Source: Gottfriedia acidiceleris (GTDB lineage: Bacteria > Bacillota > Bacilli > Bacillales > Bacillaceae_G). From it: a stretch of DNA of 52,875 nt. The translations under genes were made by a program, and so were the position numbers. Where the stretch lies: NCBI RefSeq assembly GCF_002128425.1, contig NZ_NESS01000020.1, positions 1-52,875 on the forward strand. Direction: 5' to 3'. The notes below the pieces were generated by a model. It did not search any database, was not told the origin of the DNA, and saw nothing but the letters and a program-made list of their open reading frames with translations. The first letter of the stretch is position 1; every line of letters starts with the position of its first letter. Below, piece after piece: positions 27,657 to 36,161 of this stretch.

Positions 27657-29246
27657 TTGCAAAAAGCTAAGCAAAAAGCAGCCCTACAAGGGGCTTTGTT
27701 CATAACAATGGCATCATTATTATCTAAAGTACTAAGTGCGTTTTATAAAATTCCTTATCAAAATATTGCTGGCGATTTAGGTTACTATATTTACCAGCAG
27801 GTATATCCTGTCTATGCAATTGCTTTAGCTTTTTCTACATATGGCTTTCCTTTAGTTTTATCATCTTATGTGGCTGAAAGATTGGCGAAAAAAGATGATA
27901 AAGGAGCTAAAGATTTGGTTTATGCAACATTTATGATGTTGTTAGTCATTGGTATATTATGTTTCTTTACTTTATACGTAGGAAGTAATAGTATAGCGAA
28001 ATTTATGCGTGATGATCATCTAGCGATGTTAATTCGTGTAGTTAGTGTTGGCTTTTTATTTGTTCCAATAACATCAGCATTTCGAGGATATTATCAGGGT
28101 TTAGGTGATATGGGACCTACTTCAGTCAGTCAAGTGATTGAGCAATTAATTCGAGTTGTTACGATTTTAGTGCTGTCACTTTATTTAATGCAAACGACTG
28201 ACAATCTTTATATTGTAGGTGCAGGGGCTGTTTCAGGTTCAATACTAGGTAGTATAGCAGCGATACTGTACTTCTTTTATTGGGTTTCTTTTCGTGGCTC
28301 TGGTTTAACAATACCATCATTTGGTTTACTTAAAACCTATCGTGTAGAATTAAAAACAATTTTGTATCAAGGTATCTTACTAAGCTTAAGTAGTTTAGTA
28401 CTTGTATTCATTCAATTTATCGATTCACTCTCTTTTTATCCGTTATTAGTACAATATGGGTATCATGTTGAAGGTGCTAAGCTAGTAAAGGGTATTTATG
28501 ATCGTGGATTTCCGCTAATTCAATTAGGCTCTGTCATTGCTTCATCTTTTTCACTGGCTCTAATTCCGTACTTATCTAGTGAATTAGTTCGTAAAGAACA
28601 TCATTCTATAAATAATCGAATTTCAGGTGCCATAAGAGTAAGTATAGTAGTTGGAGCAGCAGCAACAATTGGTTTAATTTCAATTATCCATCCGACCAAT
28701 ATAATGCTTTATCGAAATGATTTAGGAACGGATGTCCTAACTGTTTTATGTATTTCGATCTTCTTTGCTGGAGTATCGATTACGACATCTTCTATCGCTC
28801 AAGGTTTAGGAAAAAGCTTAATCCCAGCTTTAAATGTAATTGCTGGAGGATGTGTTAAGTTTATTGGAAATGTTATTTTAATGGAGCAAATCGGATCTAA
28901 AGGAGCAGCATATTCAACAGTATCTGCTTTAATCATTGTTACGATTTTAAACTTAGCTTACATATATAAATTGTCAAATGTAACATTTTTTGACTTTAAG
29001 TTTATTGTGAAATTACTAATTTCTTTAGCTGTTATGTATGGTAGTGTTTATGGTTATGAATATGTATTTGAAAAATATGCAATGTTTATTAACCCGCTTC
29101 GTTTAAGAATGTTAGTTGAAGCACTATCTTCAGCGGTTGTAGGAGCAATAGTATTTGCGGTTGTATTAATTAAAATTAAGTTATTTACAGTAGAAGAGCT
29201 TAGCTCGATTGTTAAAAGCGAAAAATTACTAAAATGGCTTTCTTAA
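27657..29246 (+). CDS. yabM: Polysaccharide/lipid flippase family membrane protein (YabM, MATE/MOP superfamily)
   Basis: 529-residue integral membrane protein of the SpoVB/MurJ-like group, with about 14 hydrophobic segments spread along its whole length. The N-terminus QGALFITMASLLSKVLSAFYKIPYQNI is characteristic of this group. Members move lipid-linked sugars across the membrane; the substrate of YabM is not established. It begins at TTG 27657 with AAAGGAG upstream. mazG follows after 18 bases, so yabM, mazG and rqcP are probably one operon, as in B. subtilis. Confidence 0.88.
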   Translation: MQKAKQKAALQGALFITMASLLSKVLSAFYKIPYQNIAGDLGYYIYQQVYPVYAIALAFSTYGFPLVLSSYVAERLAKKDDKGAKDLVYATFMMLLVIGILCFFTLYVGSNSIAKFMRDDHLAMLIRVVSVGFLFVPITSAFRGYYQGLGDMGPTSVSQVIEQLIRVVTILVLSLYLMQTTDNLYIVGAGAVSGSILGSIAAILYFFYWVSFRGSGLTIPSFGLLKTYRVELKTILYQGILLSLSSLVLVFIQFIDSLSFYPLLVQYGYHVEGAKLVKGIYDRGFPLIQLGSVIASSFSLALIPYLSSELVRKEHHSINNRISGAIRVSIVVGAAATIGLISIIHPTNIMLYRNDLGTDVLTVLCISIFFAGVSITTSSIAQGLGKSLIPALNVIAGGCVKFIGNVILMEQIGSKGAAYSTVSALIIVTILNLAYIYKLSNVTFFDFKFIVKLLISLAVMYGSVYGYEYVFEKYAMFINPLRLRMLVEALSSAVVGAIVFAVVLIKIKLFTVEELSSIVKSEKLLKWLS

Positions 29247-29264
29247 ATGAACAGGAGGATCAAC

Positions 29265-30719
29265 ATGAAAAAGATTACAGTTTTAGGTTTAGGAGCAGGT
29301 GATCTTAATCAACTTCCGTTTGGTATTTATAAGGTGTTACAAAAAACTGACAATCTTTATTTACGTACAAAAGACCACCCTGTTATTAGTGAATTAGAAA
29401 AAGATGGATTAACATTTCAATCATTCGATGAAATTTATGAAAAACATGATCGTTTTGAAGAGGTATATCAAGAAATTGTTCAATTATTGGTAAAAGCGTC
29501 GGAAGAAGAGGAAATTACATACGCCGTACCGGGACATCCTCTTGTGGCGGAAAAAACTGTTCAGCTATTAATCGAGCTTGCAGATAAAGGAAGTATCGAG
29601 CTAGATATCAAAGGTGGACAAAGCTTTTTAGATGCGATGTTTACTAGTTTGAAGATTGATCCAATCGAAGGCTTCCAGTTTGTTGATGCAACGGATTTAG
29701 AGTCGGAATACATTACATATAGACAGCATTTGATCATATGCCAGGTTTACGATCAAATGACTGCCTCTCATACGAAATTAAAGCTAATGGAGCAGCTTGC
29801 AGATGATTATGAGGTAGTTATTGTTACCGCAGCGGGTAGTTCAAACGAGCAAATAAGAAGAGTACCATTGTTTGAATTGGATCGCGATACATCAATCAAT
29901 AATTTGACAAGTGTTTATGTACCTCCAGTTAAAAATGAAGAAGACCTATATCATCAATTTGAGACACTACGCTCTGTTATTGCTACTTTACGAGGCCCTA
30001 ATGGATGCCCATGGGACCAAAAGCAAACCCACGAATCATTAAAGAAGTACTTATTAGAAGAGGCTTATGAACTACTTGAAGCAATCGACGAAGAAGATGA
30101 CGATCATATTATTGAGGAACTCGGAGATGTATTACTTCAAGTCATGCTACATGCTCAAATTGGAGAAGATGAAGGCTACTTCTCAATTAAAGATGTAATT
30201 CAAGGTTTAGTAGGTAAGCTAATCTATCGTCACCCGCATGTATTTTCAACAGTTCATGTGAATGATGAGAAAGATGTATTAAAAAATTGGCAAGAATTAA
30301 AACAAGCTGAAAAGGGACATGTAGTTGAGTCGGTACTTTCAGGCATACCGAAGGACCTTTCAGGATTACTAAAAGCAGAGAAACTTCAAAGTAAAGCCGC
30401 GAAAGTAGGGTTTGACTGGAAGGAACTATCACCAGTAGTAGATAAGGTTAATGAAGAGTTAACTGAAGTGCTTGATGCCATTAAATCAAAAGAACAGTCT
30501 AAAGTTGAAGCTGAACTTGGTGATTTGTTATTTAGTATTGTTAATTTAGCCCGTTTTATTGATGTAAATCCTGAAGAAGCGATTTTAAAAACAAATATGA
30601 AATTTACAAAACGTTTTCAATATATTGAATCTAGACTTCGTGAAATAAATAAAACATTTTCTGATGTATCTCTTGAAGAAATGGATGAAATATGGAATGA
30701 AGCAAAAAAATTCGAATGA
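29265..30719 (+). CDS. yabN: YabN: tetrapyrrole methylase-like plus MazG nucleotide pyrophosphohydrolase
   Basis: 484-residue two-domain protein. Residues 1 to about 225 are a tetrapyrrole (corrin/porphyrin) methylase fold starting KITVLGLGAGDL and with YAVPGHPLVAEKTV near 85. Residues about 230-484 are two tandem MazG modules, with CPWDQKQTHESL near 252, EEAYELLEAIDEED and EELGDVLLQVMLHAQIG near 285-310, and a second EAELGDLLFSIVNLAR block near 420. The MazG part hydrolyses aberrant NTPs; the role of the methylase part is unclear. ATG 29265 follows AGGAGGA. Confidence 0.93.
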   Translation: MKKITVLGLGAGDLNQLPFGIYKVLQKTDNLYLRTKDHPVISELEKDGLTFQSFDEIYEKHDRFEEVYQEIVQLLVKASEEEEITYAVPGHPLVAEKTVQLLIELADKGSIELDIKGGQSFLDAMFTSLKIDPIEGFQFVDATDLESEYITYRQHLIICQVYDQMTASHTKLKLMEQLADDYEVVIVTAAGSSNEQIRRVPLFELDRDTSINNLTSVYVPPVKNEEDLYHQFETLRSVIATLRGPNGCPWDQKQTHESLKKYLLEEAYELLEAIDEEDDDHIIEELGDVLLQVMLHAQIGEDEGYFSIKDVIQGLVGKLIYRHPHVFSTVHVNDEKDVLKNWQELKQAEKGHVVESVLSGIPKDLSGLLKAEKLQSKAAKVGFDWKELSPVVDKVNEELTEVLDAIKSKEQSKVEAELGDLLFSIVNLARFIDVNPEEAILKTNMKFTKRFQYIESRLREINKTFSDVSLEEMDEIWNEAKKFE

Positions 30720-30752
30720 TCTCTATTGAATGAGAAATAAGGAGAATATAAT

Positions 30753-31022
30753 ATGAGACTTGATAAATTTTTAAAAGTATCGAGAATTATTAAACGTCGT
30801 ACACTTGCCAAAGAAGTAGCTGATCAAGGAAGAATTATGATTAACGGTACAGTTGCAAAAGCATCTACAGAAGTCAAAGTAAATGACGAATTAAAAATTC
30901 GTTTCGGACAGAAAATCGTTACAGCAAAAATTAATTTACTTAAAGAGACTGTTCGAAAAGAAGAAGCAGACGCAATGTATACAATCATAAGCGAAGAAAA
31001 ACTGTCAGATAGCTTGTTCTAA
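30753..31022 (+). CDS. rqcP: Ribosome-associated quality control factor RqcP (YabO)
   Basis: 89-residue S4-domain protein. RqcP binds the 50S-peptidyl-tRNA complex and helps RqcH add C-terminal alanine tails to stalled chains. The S4 fold MRLDKFLKVSRIIKRRTLAKE and RIMINGTVAKAS is clear. ATG 30753 follows AAGGAGAA. It is the last vegetative gene before the sporulation pair yabPQ, and its message may continue through them into divIC. Confidence 0.94.
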   Translation: MRLDKFLKVSRIIKRRTLAKEVADQGRIMINGTVAKASTEVKVNDELKIRFGQKIVTAKINLLKETVRKEEADAMYTIISEEKLSDSLF

Positions 31023-31029
31023 AAAAGTT

Positions 31030-31108
31030 GTCCCTTCATATACTTGTACAAATAACACTGTATTAGGAATCGATTTACAAGAGGTACAGTTTATGTAAAT
31101 GGAGGGAC
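31030..31108 (+). promoter_or_regulatory. Stem that covers the yabP ribosome binding site
   Basis: GTCCCTTCAT 31030-31039 pairs with ATGGAGGGAC 31099-31108 (10 bp, one G-U), locking the yabP site GGAGGGA (31101-31107). An inner stem CTTGTA 31043-31048 with TACAAG 31076-31081 shortens the loop. RNA reading through from rqcP would carry both arms. I could not identify a convincing sigma-E promoter downstream of the left arm. Confidence 0.5.
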
Positions 31109-31112
31109 TAGT

Positions 31113-31418
31113 ATGAATAATCCATATGAGTTAAATGCGAAAAATACAAGCCAAATAATCGAACAGGATTTATCGTTAAAAAGTAGAAGATATCTTGAAA
31201 TTACTGGAGTAAAACAGGTTGAGAGCTTTGATAGTGAAGAGTTTCTATTAGAAACAGCCTTAGGTTTTTTGCACATTAAAGGTCATAATTTACAAATGAA
31301 AAACCTCGATGTAGAAAAAGGTCATGTAGCGATAAAGGGAAAGATTAATGAACTTTGTTATATTGACGAATACAGTTCGGGGAAAGCTAAAGGAATCTTT
31401 AGCAAGCTATTTAAATGA
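31113..31418 (+). CDS. yabP: Sporulation protein YabP
   Basis: 101-residue YabP/YqfC family protein, sigma-E controlled in B. subtilis and needed for normal spore development. The family core LEITGVKQVESFDSEEFLLET and LHIKGHNLQMKNLDVEKGHVAIKG is evident. ATG 31113 has a strong GGAGGGA site, but that site is buried in the stem described at 31030-31108. The stop overlaps the yabQ start (ATGA), so yabQ translation is probably coupled to yabP. Confidence 0.92.
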   Translation: MNNPYELNAKNTSQIIEQDLSLKSRRYLEITGVKQVESFDSEEFLLETALGFLHIKGHNLQMKNLDVEKGHVAIKGKINELCYIDEYSSGKAKGIFSKLFK

Positions 31419-32026
31419 GCTTAAACGTTCAGTTCTACTCAATGATAGCGATGGTCGGTATGGGTGCTTATCTTGGTATGGCACTAGATACATACCATCG
31501 TTTTTTATATCGAGGTACTCGTAATCGACTGATTGTATTTGCAACTGATATATTATTTTGGATTTTTCAAGCTCTACTAGTTTTTTATGTATTATACTTA
31601 GTTAATGAAGGTGCACTCAGGTTTTATTTACTATTGGCTTTACTTTGTGGTTATGCGGCATACCAAAGTCTTTTTCGAACGATTTATAAAAAGATATTAG
31701 AATTTGTTATTCAGCTAGTCATTAGTATTTATCGCATTATAGTAAAGTTAATTTTATTTTTTATCGTAAAACCTATAAAGTGGATTATTCAGGTAATAAT
31801 CGTAATTCTTTTGTTTATTTATGGACTCCTTATTCGACTAATCCGTTTACTTTACAACGTTGTACTATCAATTCTCTTGTTTTTCGGCAGAGTATGTTGG
31901 TTTTTTGTGCCAAAACGAGTCAAAAACTATTTAATACAATTTAAAGGAGTTTTTAGAAAATTCAAGAATATCTTCCTTACTACTATTAAAAAAGTAAAGG
32001 ACCTTTTAGATAGGAGGAAGAAATAG
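31415..32026 (+). CDS. yabQ: Spore coat/cortex biosynthesis membrane protein YabQ
   Basis: 203-residue membrane protein required for spore cortex formation in B. subtilis. Several hydrophobic segments are visible (about 6-25, 40-60, 67-85, then a long region 95-165 rich in I, L and V), followed by a basic tail. ATG 31415 overlaps the yabP stop by four bases. It ends one base before the divIC start codon, and its last codons contain the AGGAGG site for divIC, so a cell-division gene depends on transcription through a sporulation gene. Confidence 0.9.
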   Translation: MSLNVQFYSMIAMVGMGAYLGMALDTYHRFLYRGTRNRLIVFATDILFWIFQALLVFYVLYLVNEGALRFYLLLALLCGYAAYQSLFRTIYKKILEFVIQLVISIYRIIVKLILFFIVKPIKWIIQVIIVILLFIYGLLIRLIRLLYNVVLSILLFFGRVCWFFVPKRVKNYLIQFKGVFRKFKNIFLTTIKKVKDLLDRRKK

Positions 32027-32404
32027 GTGGAACATGCGAGAAAGTTGGATCTAACTAGCCAAGTTCAAGATAAACAAAATATTACTTTAGTTGAGGAACA
32101 AGGTGTTAAGACTGGGAGAAGGAGTTTTAAAAAGTTTTTAGTGCGCATTTCGTTATTCTGCTTTTTATCTGTCCCCCTATTTTTTTTATTACAATCTCAT
32201 TATGAAACACAGCAACATGTTTATTCTTCTAAAGTAAAACAATTAAAACTAGCAAAGGTTGATTTAAAGAAAACAAAGAGTACGGTATCAGATTCAAAGC
32301 GCATGATTGACCAATTGAACGATGACCAATATATTATTGAGTTAGCAAGGAAAAATTTATTTTTTTCTAAAAAAGGAGAAATAATCTTTCCCAATATCAA
32401 GTAA
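32027..32404 (+). CDS. divIC: Cell division protein DivIC (FtsB family)
   Basis: 125-residue bitopic division protein that works with FtsL and DivIB at the septum. Order: cytoplasmic N-terminus (1-37), one membrane helix (about 38-58), an external coiled coil (about 62-98), and the conserved tail ELARKNLFFSKKGEIIF. GTG 32027 follows AGGAGG (32012-32017) inside yabQ. No promoter is seen in the 3' end of yabQ, so transcription from upstream is likely. It is essential in B. subtilis. Confidence 0.92.
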   Translation: MEHARKLDLTSQVQDKQNITLVEEQGVKTGRRSFKKFLVRISLFCFLSVPLFFLLQSHYETQQHVYSSKVKQLKLAKVDLKKTKSTVSDSKRMIDQLNDDQYIIELARKNLFFSKKGEIIFPNIK

Positions 32405-32415
32405 TTATCGTTTCA

Positions 32416-32445
32416 TTGACACTTGTTTTTATAATTTTATATAAT
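32416..32445 (+). promoter_or_regulatory. Strong sigma-A promoter of yabR
   Basis: TTGACA 32416-32421, 18-base spacer, TATAAT 32440-32445; both hexamers are perfect. It lies 12 bases after the divIC stop. Confidence 0.85.
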
Positions 32446-32489
32446 ATAGTAAATCCAGTTAAACATTTTTAAGGAGGAGCATTTTTTTT

Positions 32490-32960
32490 ATGTCAATTGA
32501 GGTAGGCAGCAAAGTTAGTGGGAAAGTTACAGGGATTACAAATTTTGGTGCTTTTGTTGAGTTACCAGAAGGAGTAACTGGACTTGTTCACATTAGTGAA
32601 GTAGCTGACAACTATGTTAAAGATATTAACGAACATTTAAAAGTTGGCGACGAAGTAGAAGTAAAAGTAATTAATGTTGAAAAAGACGGTAAAATTGGCC
32701 TTTCAATCAAAAAAGCGAAAGAACGTCCACCAGTAAAAGAGGGAGAGCGTGAGCAAAGACCTCGTCAAAGTAGACCTTCATATGGAGGCGGCGGTGGTGG
32801 AAACCGTGGTAAAAATCAAAACCGTTCGGATCAACGTCCGGTTAAAGAAACATTCGATCAAAAAATGAGTAAATTCTTAAAAGACAGTGAAGATCGTCTA
32901 GCTTCATTAAAACGTAACACAGAATCTAAACGTGGTGGCCGCGGAGCTCGTCGAGGCTAA
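32490..32960 (+). CDS. yabR: S1-domain RNA-binding protein YabR
   Basis: 156-residue protein with one S1 RNA-binding domain (about 1-75; GKVTGITNFGAFVELPEGVTGLVHISEVA). A basic, glycine- and arginine-rich tail follows (about 80-156) containing a YGGGGGGNRG stretch. Related to general stress protein 13; likely ribosome- or RNA-associated. ATG 32490 follows AAGGAGGAGC. A perfect promoter and a terminator make it monocistronic. Confidence 0.92.
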   Translation: MSIEVGSKVSGKVTGITNFGAFVELPEGVTGLVHISEVADNYVKDINEHLKVGDEVEVKVINVEKDGKIGLSIKKAKERPPVKEGEREQRPRQSRPSYGGGGGGNRGKNQNRSDQRPVKETFDQKMSKFLKDSEDRLASLKRNTESKRGGRGARRG

Positions 32961-32998
32961 TTTCCTACCTTGTCAGGACATAAATAGGTATATAGAAC

Positions 32999-33026
32999 AC
33001 GCACCCTTTAATGGGTGCGTTTTTGT
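32999..33026 (+). terminator. Terminator after yabR
   Basis: ACGCACCC 32999-33006 pairs with GGGTGCGT 33013-33020, loop TTTAAT, then T run. Confidence 0.92.
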
Positions 33027-33064
33027 ATTAGAAAAAAATAATAAAATAACATGTAAAAAAACTA

Positions 33065-33093
33065 TTGACGGTTAATTAGTACCATGATAATAT
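33065..33093 (+). promoter_or_regulatory. Promoter of the tRNA pair
   Basis: TTGACG 33065-33070, 17-base spacer, TAATAT 33088-33093, 24 bases before tRNA-Met. Confidence 0.6.
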
Positions 33094-33116
33094 AAATCTT
33101 GTCGTTTAAAGATAAT

Positions 33117-33193
33117 GGCGGTGTAGCTCAGCTGGCTAGAGCGTACGGTTCATACCCGTGAGGTCGTGGGTTCGACTCCCTCCGCCGCTACCA
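33117..33193 (+). tRNA. tRNA-Met (CAT), elongator type
   Basis: 77-base tRNA with a 7-bp acceptor stem (GGCGGTG with CGCCGCT), D arm with AGCTCAGCTGGCTAGAGC, anticodon CAT at 33151-33153, T arm GGGTTCGACTCCC and encoded CCA at the 3' end. The Watson-Crick-like acceptor end and close match to the B. subtilis gene at the same locus indicate elongator rather than initiator. Confidence 0.95.
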
Positions 33194-33204
33194 TTCCCTT
33201 TAAC

Positions 33205-33276
33205 GGCCCGTTGGTCAAGTGGTTAAGACACCGCCCTTTCACGGCGGTAACACGGGTTCGAATCCCGTACGGGTCA
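33205..33276 (+). tRNA. tRNA-Glu (TTC)
   Basis: 72-base tRNA starting GGCCCGT, anticodon TTC at 33238-33240, T arm GGGTTCGAATCCC, acceptor 3' strand ACGGGTC and discriminator A. No CCA is encoded, unlike the neighbouring tRNA-Met, so CCA must be added by tRNA nucleotidyltransferase. Confidence 0.95.
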
Positions 33277-33285
33277 TACAACAAC

Positions 33286-33330
33286 AAAAACGTTTAGTCT
33301 CTACAAGAGAGGCTAGGCGTTTTTTTCTTT
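33286..33330 (+). terminator. Terminator after the tRNA pair
   Basis: 17-bp stem with several G-U pairs, 33286-33302 with 33308-33324, loop ACAAG, followed by T-rich sequence. Beyond it, 33331-33540 is AT-rich with no gene. Confidence 0.85.
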
Positions 33331-33540
33331 CCTTGTCTATGCCTCAGTTTCTTTTAAAATTAATTTCTTCATTCTATACGTTCTCTCTTTATTCTGAATT
33401 TCGATTGACATAAAATTTAATAATTGCGTTTCTTTTACCCTATTAGAGAAATTATGCTGCAAGCTTTTCTCATATTTTGTAAAACAGTTGTACGTAAAAG
33501 CTTTTTCCGTCGAAGAAAACTTTTATTTGCCTTTGTCATT

Positions 33541-33573
33541 TTGACATATTCCTTCAATTGGACAAGTTAAAAT
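33541..33573 (+). promoter_or_regulatory. spoIIE promoter with 21-base spacer (sigma-A, Spo0A-type)
   Basis: TTGACA 33541-33546 and TAAAAT 33568-33573 are separated by 21 bases. The B. subtilis spoIIE promoter is known for the same 21-base spacing and needs Spo0A. Imperfect 0A boxes are nearby: CGTCGAA at 33508-33514 and, on the other strand, TTGTCCAA at 33558-33565. Confidence 0.7.
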
Positions 33574-33607
33574 ATGTTCAATAAACCAAATCGGATGAGG
33601 TGGAAAT

Positions 33608-36082
33608 ATGACGAAACTGCAAAGAGGGTCTTCTAATTCTTCAGCAAGCTTAGTCCCTACTAATGGATTTCAATCAGTATTTCGGCAATCTTCTAAATCA
33701 ATTAAGTCCAAATTAGAGAGAGCATTCTTTGACTTTGGGCTACTAATCTTTATAACGGGATTTTTATTAGGTCGAGCGTTGATACTATCACATATTCTCC
33801 CGTTTGTATTACCGTTTTTTGCCTCAGTTTATATGATGAAACGTGAGCGTACAGGTATAGCCTTTGTTGCTCTTATGATTGGTTCATTAACTGTGTCGAT
33901 TGAAACGGTTAGTTATGCATTTGCCACAATTGTCCTATTTTTTATCCTAAATATTTTCTTCGCTAGAGTTAAACGACATTATATAGGTCTAGTACCTTTT
34001 CAAGTTTTTTTATCAGTCTTTATTAGTCATCTATTAATTGCATATGCTTTTCAACAAGAAGTTCTAATGTATGATGTTTTAATGGCTTCAGTTGAAGCGG
34101 GATTAAGTTTTATTTTAACAATGATCTTTTTCCAAAGTGTACCTCTACTTGCGATTCCTAAAAGAAAACAGCTTTTAGGTGTTGAAGAAATCGTATGTTT
34201 AGTTATTCTTTTAGCTTCGGTTGTGACGGGGACAACTGATTGGTATATTCAAGATTTATCTATTCAACATATTGTTACTAGATATATTGTCTTACTATTT
34301 GCCTTCGTAGCAGGAGGAACGGTCGGTTGTACAGTAGGGGTTGTAACTGGTCTTATACTAAGTCTAGCAAGTGTTTCGAGTCTCTATCAAATGAGTTTAT
34401 TAGCATTCTCGGGATTACTTGGTGGCCTGCTTAAAGAGGGAAAAAGATTAGGTGCAGCAGCTGGACTATTAATTGGGACATGCCTAATTAGCTTTTACGC
34501 TGAGAAACAGTCAGATATTATTTTTTCAATTATTGAATCAGTAATTGCCATCGTATTATTTTTAATAACACCATCTTTCCTGCTAAAGCAATTAGCTAAA
34601 CTAGTACCAGGAACAGAAGAACACTCTACAGATCAACAACAATACTTGCGTAAAATAAGAGATTTGACAGCTAATCGAATTAATCAATTTTCGAATGTGT
34701 TTGAAGCATTATCTGCAAGTTTTTCACAGCCAAGTCAGTTTGCACATATTGAAGATGAATTAACGGATGAAGAATTGTTCATTTGCAGTATTTCAAATAA
34801 GTGCTGTAATAGCTGTATGAAAAAGGACCATTGCTGGTCAAACAATGGTGACCGAACATATCAATACATGGAAAATATGATGCATTTAGTTGAAAAGGAT
34901 CAGCTCATTAAGAATGGCCAATTTATGAGAGAATGGGAAAAATATTGTCAGCGTTCTTCAAAAATGGCTGATTTAATGAAACAAGAGGTCTTCTACTTCC
35001 GTGCAAATCAAAGACTTAAAAAACAAGTTCAAGAAAGTAGAAGGTTAGTGGCAGAGCAATTACGCGGAGTTTCAAAAGTAATGGTTGATTTTGCAAAAGA
35101 GATTCAACGTGAAAAAGAAAACCATCAATTACAAGAGGACCAAATCCTACAGGCTTTATTAAACTTTGGAATTGATGTTAGCCAAGTAGAAATTTATAAC
35201 TTAGAGCAAGGTAATATTGATATAGATATATTAATTCCGTTTGAAAACGAGTATGGTGAATGTCAAAAACTAATTGCGCCAATCCTATCGGATATTTTAA
35301 AAGAGACAATTGTTGTATTAAAAGAAGAGGCAGCGACAATTCCAAATGGAGGTAATTATTTAGTTACATTTGGATCAGATAAGGCATTTGTTATTGAAAC
35401 TGGAGTTGCGACTGCAGCTAAAGGTGGAGGCTTTATATCGGGTGATGCTTTTAAAATAATGGATGTTGGAGCAGGAAAGCATGCTATTGCGATTAGCGAT
35501 GGAATGGGAAATGGCGAAAGAGCTCATATTGAAAGTAATGAAACACTTAAACTACTTCAAAAAATATTAAATTCAGGCATTGAAGAAACAGTCGCTATTA
35601 AATCGATTAATTCGATTCTATCTTTACGCACGACTGAAGAGGTCTTTGCTACATTAGATTTAGCGATGGTCGATTTACACGATGCTTCAGCGAAATTCTT
35701 AAAAATTGGTTCTTCACCAAGCTTTGTTAAACGAGGTAAGCAAGTTATTAAAATTGAAGGTAGTAATTTACCAATCGGTATTATTGATGAATTTGATGTA
35801 GAAGTCGTAAGTGAGCAATTAAAAGCTGGAGACTTACTTATTATGATGAGTGATGGTATTTTTGAAGGACCTAAACATGTTGAAAATTACGAAATGTGGA
35901 TGAAACGTAAAATAAGCGAATTTGAAACAGATGATCCACAATCGGTAGCAGAATTGTTACTTGAGGAAGTAATTCGTTCGAATACAGGCGATATTAATGA
36001 TGATATGACGGTTGTGGTTGCTGTTGTTAAACGAAACTTGCCAGAGTGGTCATCTATCTCATCATATAGTGCGATGGCTTAG
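33608..36082 (+). CDS. spoIIE: Stage II sporulation protein E, PP2C-type phosphatase
   Basis: 824-residue membrane phosphatase that dephosphorylates SpoIIAA to switch on sigma-F in the forespore and helps form the polar septum with FtsZ. Residues about 40-330 contain roughly ten membrane segments. A central region (about 330-585) includes a cysteine cluster CSISNKCCNSCMKKDHC near 397-413. The C-terminal PP2C domain (about 590-810) shows AISDGMGNGERA and LIMMSDGIFEG, plus DDMTVVV, with the metal-binding aspartates. ATG 33608 follows GAGGTGG. A Spo0A-type promoter lies upstream. A hairpin that also covers the yabS ribosome binding site lies just after the stop. Confidence 0.96.
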   Translation: MTKLQRGSSNSSASLVPTNGFQSVFRQSSKSIKSKLERAFFDFGLLIFITGFLLGRALILSHILPFVLPFFASVYMMKRERTGIAFVALMIGSLTVSIETVSYAFATIVLFFILNIFFARVKRHYIGLVPFQVFLSVFISHLLIAYAFQQEVLMYDVLMASVEAGLSFILTMIFFQSVPLLAIPKRKQLLGVEEIVCLVILLASVVTGTTDWYIQDLSIQHIVTRYIVLLFAFVAGGTVGCTVGVVTGLILSLASVSSLYQMSLLAFSGLLGGLLKEGKRLGAAAGLLIGTCLISFYAEKQSDIIFSIIESVIAIVLFLITPSFLLKQLAKLVPGTEEHSTDQQQYLRKIRDLTANRINQFSNVFEALSASFSQPSQFAHIEDELTDEELFICSISNKCCNSCMKKDHCWSNNGDRTYQYMENMMHLVEKDQLIKNGQFMREWEKYCQRSSKMADLMKQEVFYFRANQRLKKQVQESRRLVAEQLRGVSKVMVDFAKEIQREKENHQLQEDQILQALLNFGIDVSQVEIYNLEQGNIDIDILIPFENEYGECQKLIAPILSDILKETIVVLKEEAATIPNGGNYLVTFGSDKAFVIETGVATAAKGGGFISGDAFKIMDVGAGKHAIAISDGMGNGERAHIESNETLKLLQKILNSGIEETVAIKSINSILSLRTTEEVFATLDLAMVDLHDASAKFLKIGSSPSFVKRGKQVIKIEGSNLPIGIIDEFDVEVVSEQLKAGDLLIMMSDGIFEGPKHVENYEMWMKRKISEFETDDPQSVAELLLEEVIRSNTGDINDDMTVVVAVVKRNLPEWSSISSYSAMA

Positions 36083-36101
36083 TAAAATAAAATAAATAAA
36101 G

Positions 36102-36131
36102 GTTTATCCCCTCCCGTAATTGGACAAAATG
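36102..36131 (+). promoter_or_regulatory. Candidate sigma-F promoter of yabS-yabT
   Basis: GTTTA 36102-36106, 15-base spacer, GGACAAAATG 36122-36131. The -10 matches the sigma-F pattern GGnnAnAHTR at every fixed position, and the -35 differs from GYATA by one base. The predicted start, near 36138, falls downstream of the left arm of the hairpin at 36106-36156. Forespore expression has been reported for B. subtilis yabT. Confidence 0.6.
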
Positions 36132-36156
36132 GTAACAACTTTTACGCGGAGGGGAT
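36106..36156 (+). promoter_or_regulatory. Hairpin covering the yabS ribosome binding site; may also end spoIIE transcription
   Basis: ATCCCCTCC-CGT 36106-36117 pairs with ACG-C-GGAGGGGAT 36144-36156: 12 bp with one bulged C. The right arm contains the yabS site GGAGGGG (36148-36154). TTTTG follows, a weak U-tail. RNA from spoIIE would hold both arms; RNA from the sigma-F promoter would lack the left arm. Confidence 0.6.
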
Positions 36157-36161
36157 TTTGT

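Noticed and set aside
30950-31000. Sigma-E promoter for yabP at TATACAAT (30978-30985)
   Set aside because: The -10 looks good, but no -35 fits at 13-15 bases upstream and it lies within rqcP.
33219-33413. 64-residue frame over tRNA-Glu
   Set aside because: It overlaps the tRNA and its terminator; a shadow of RNA sequence.
36120-36161. Longer N-terminus for yabS from 36120
   Set aside because: It would lie before the ribosome binding site and inside the hairpin; ATG 36162 is ideally spaced.
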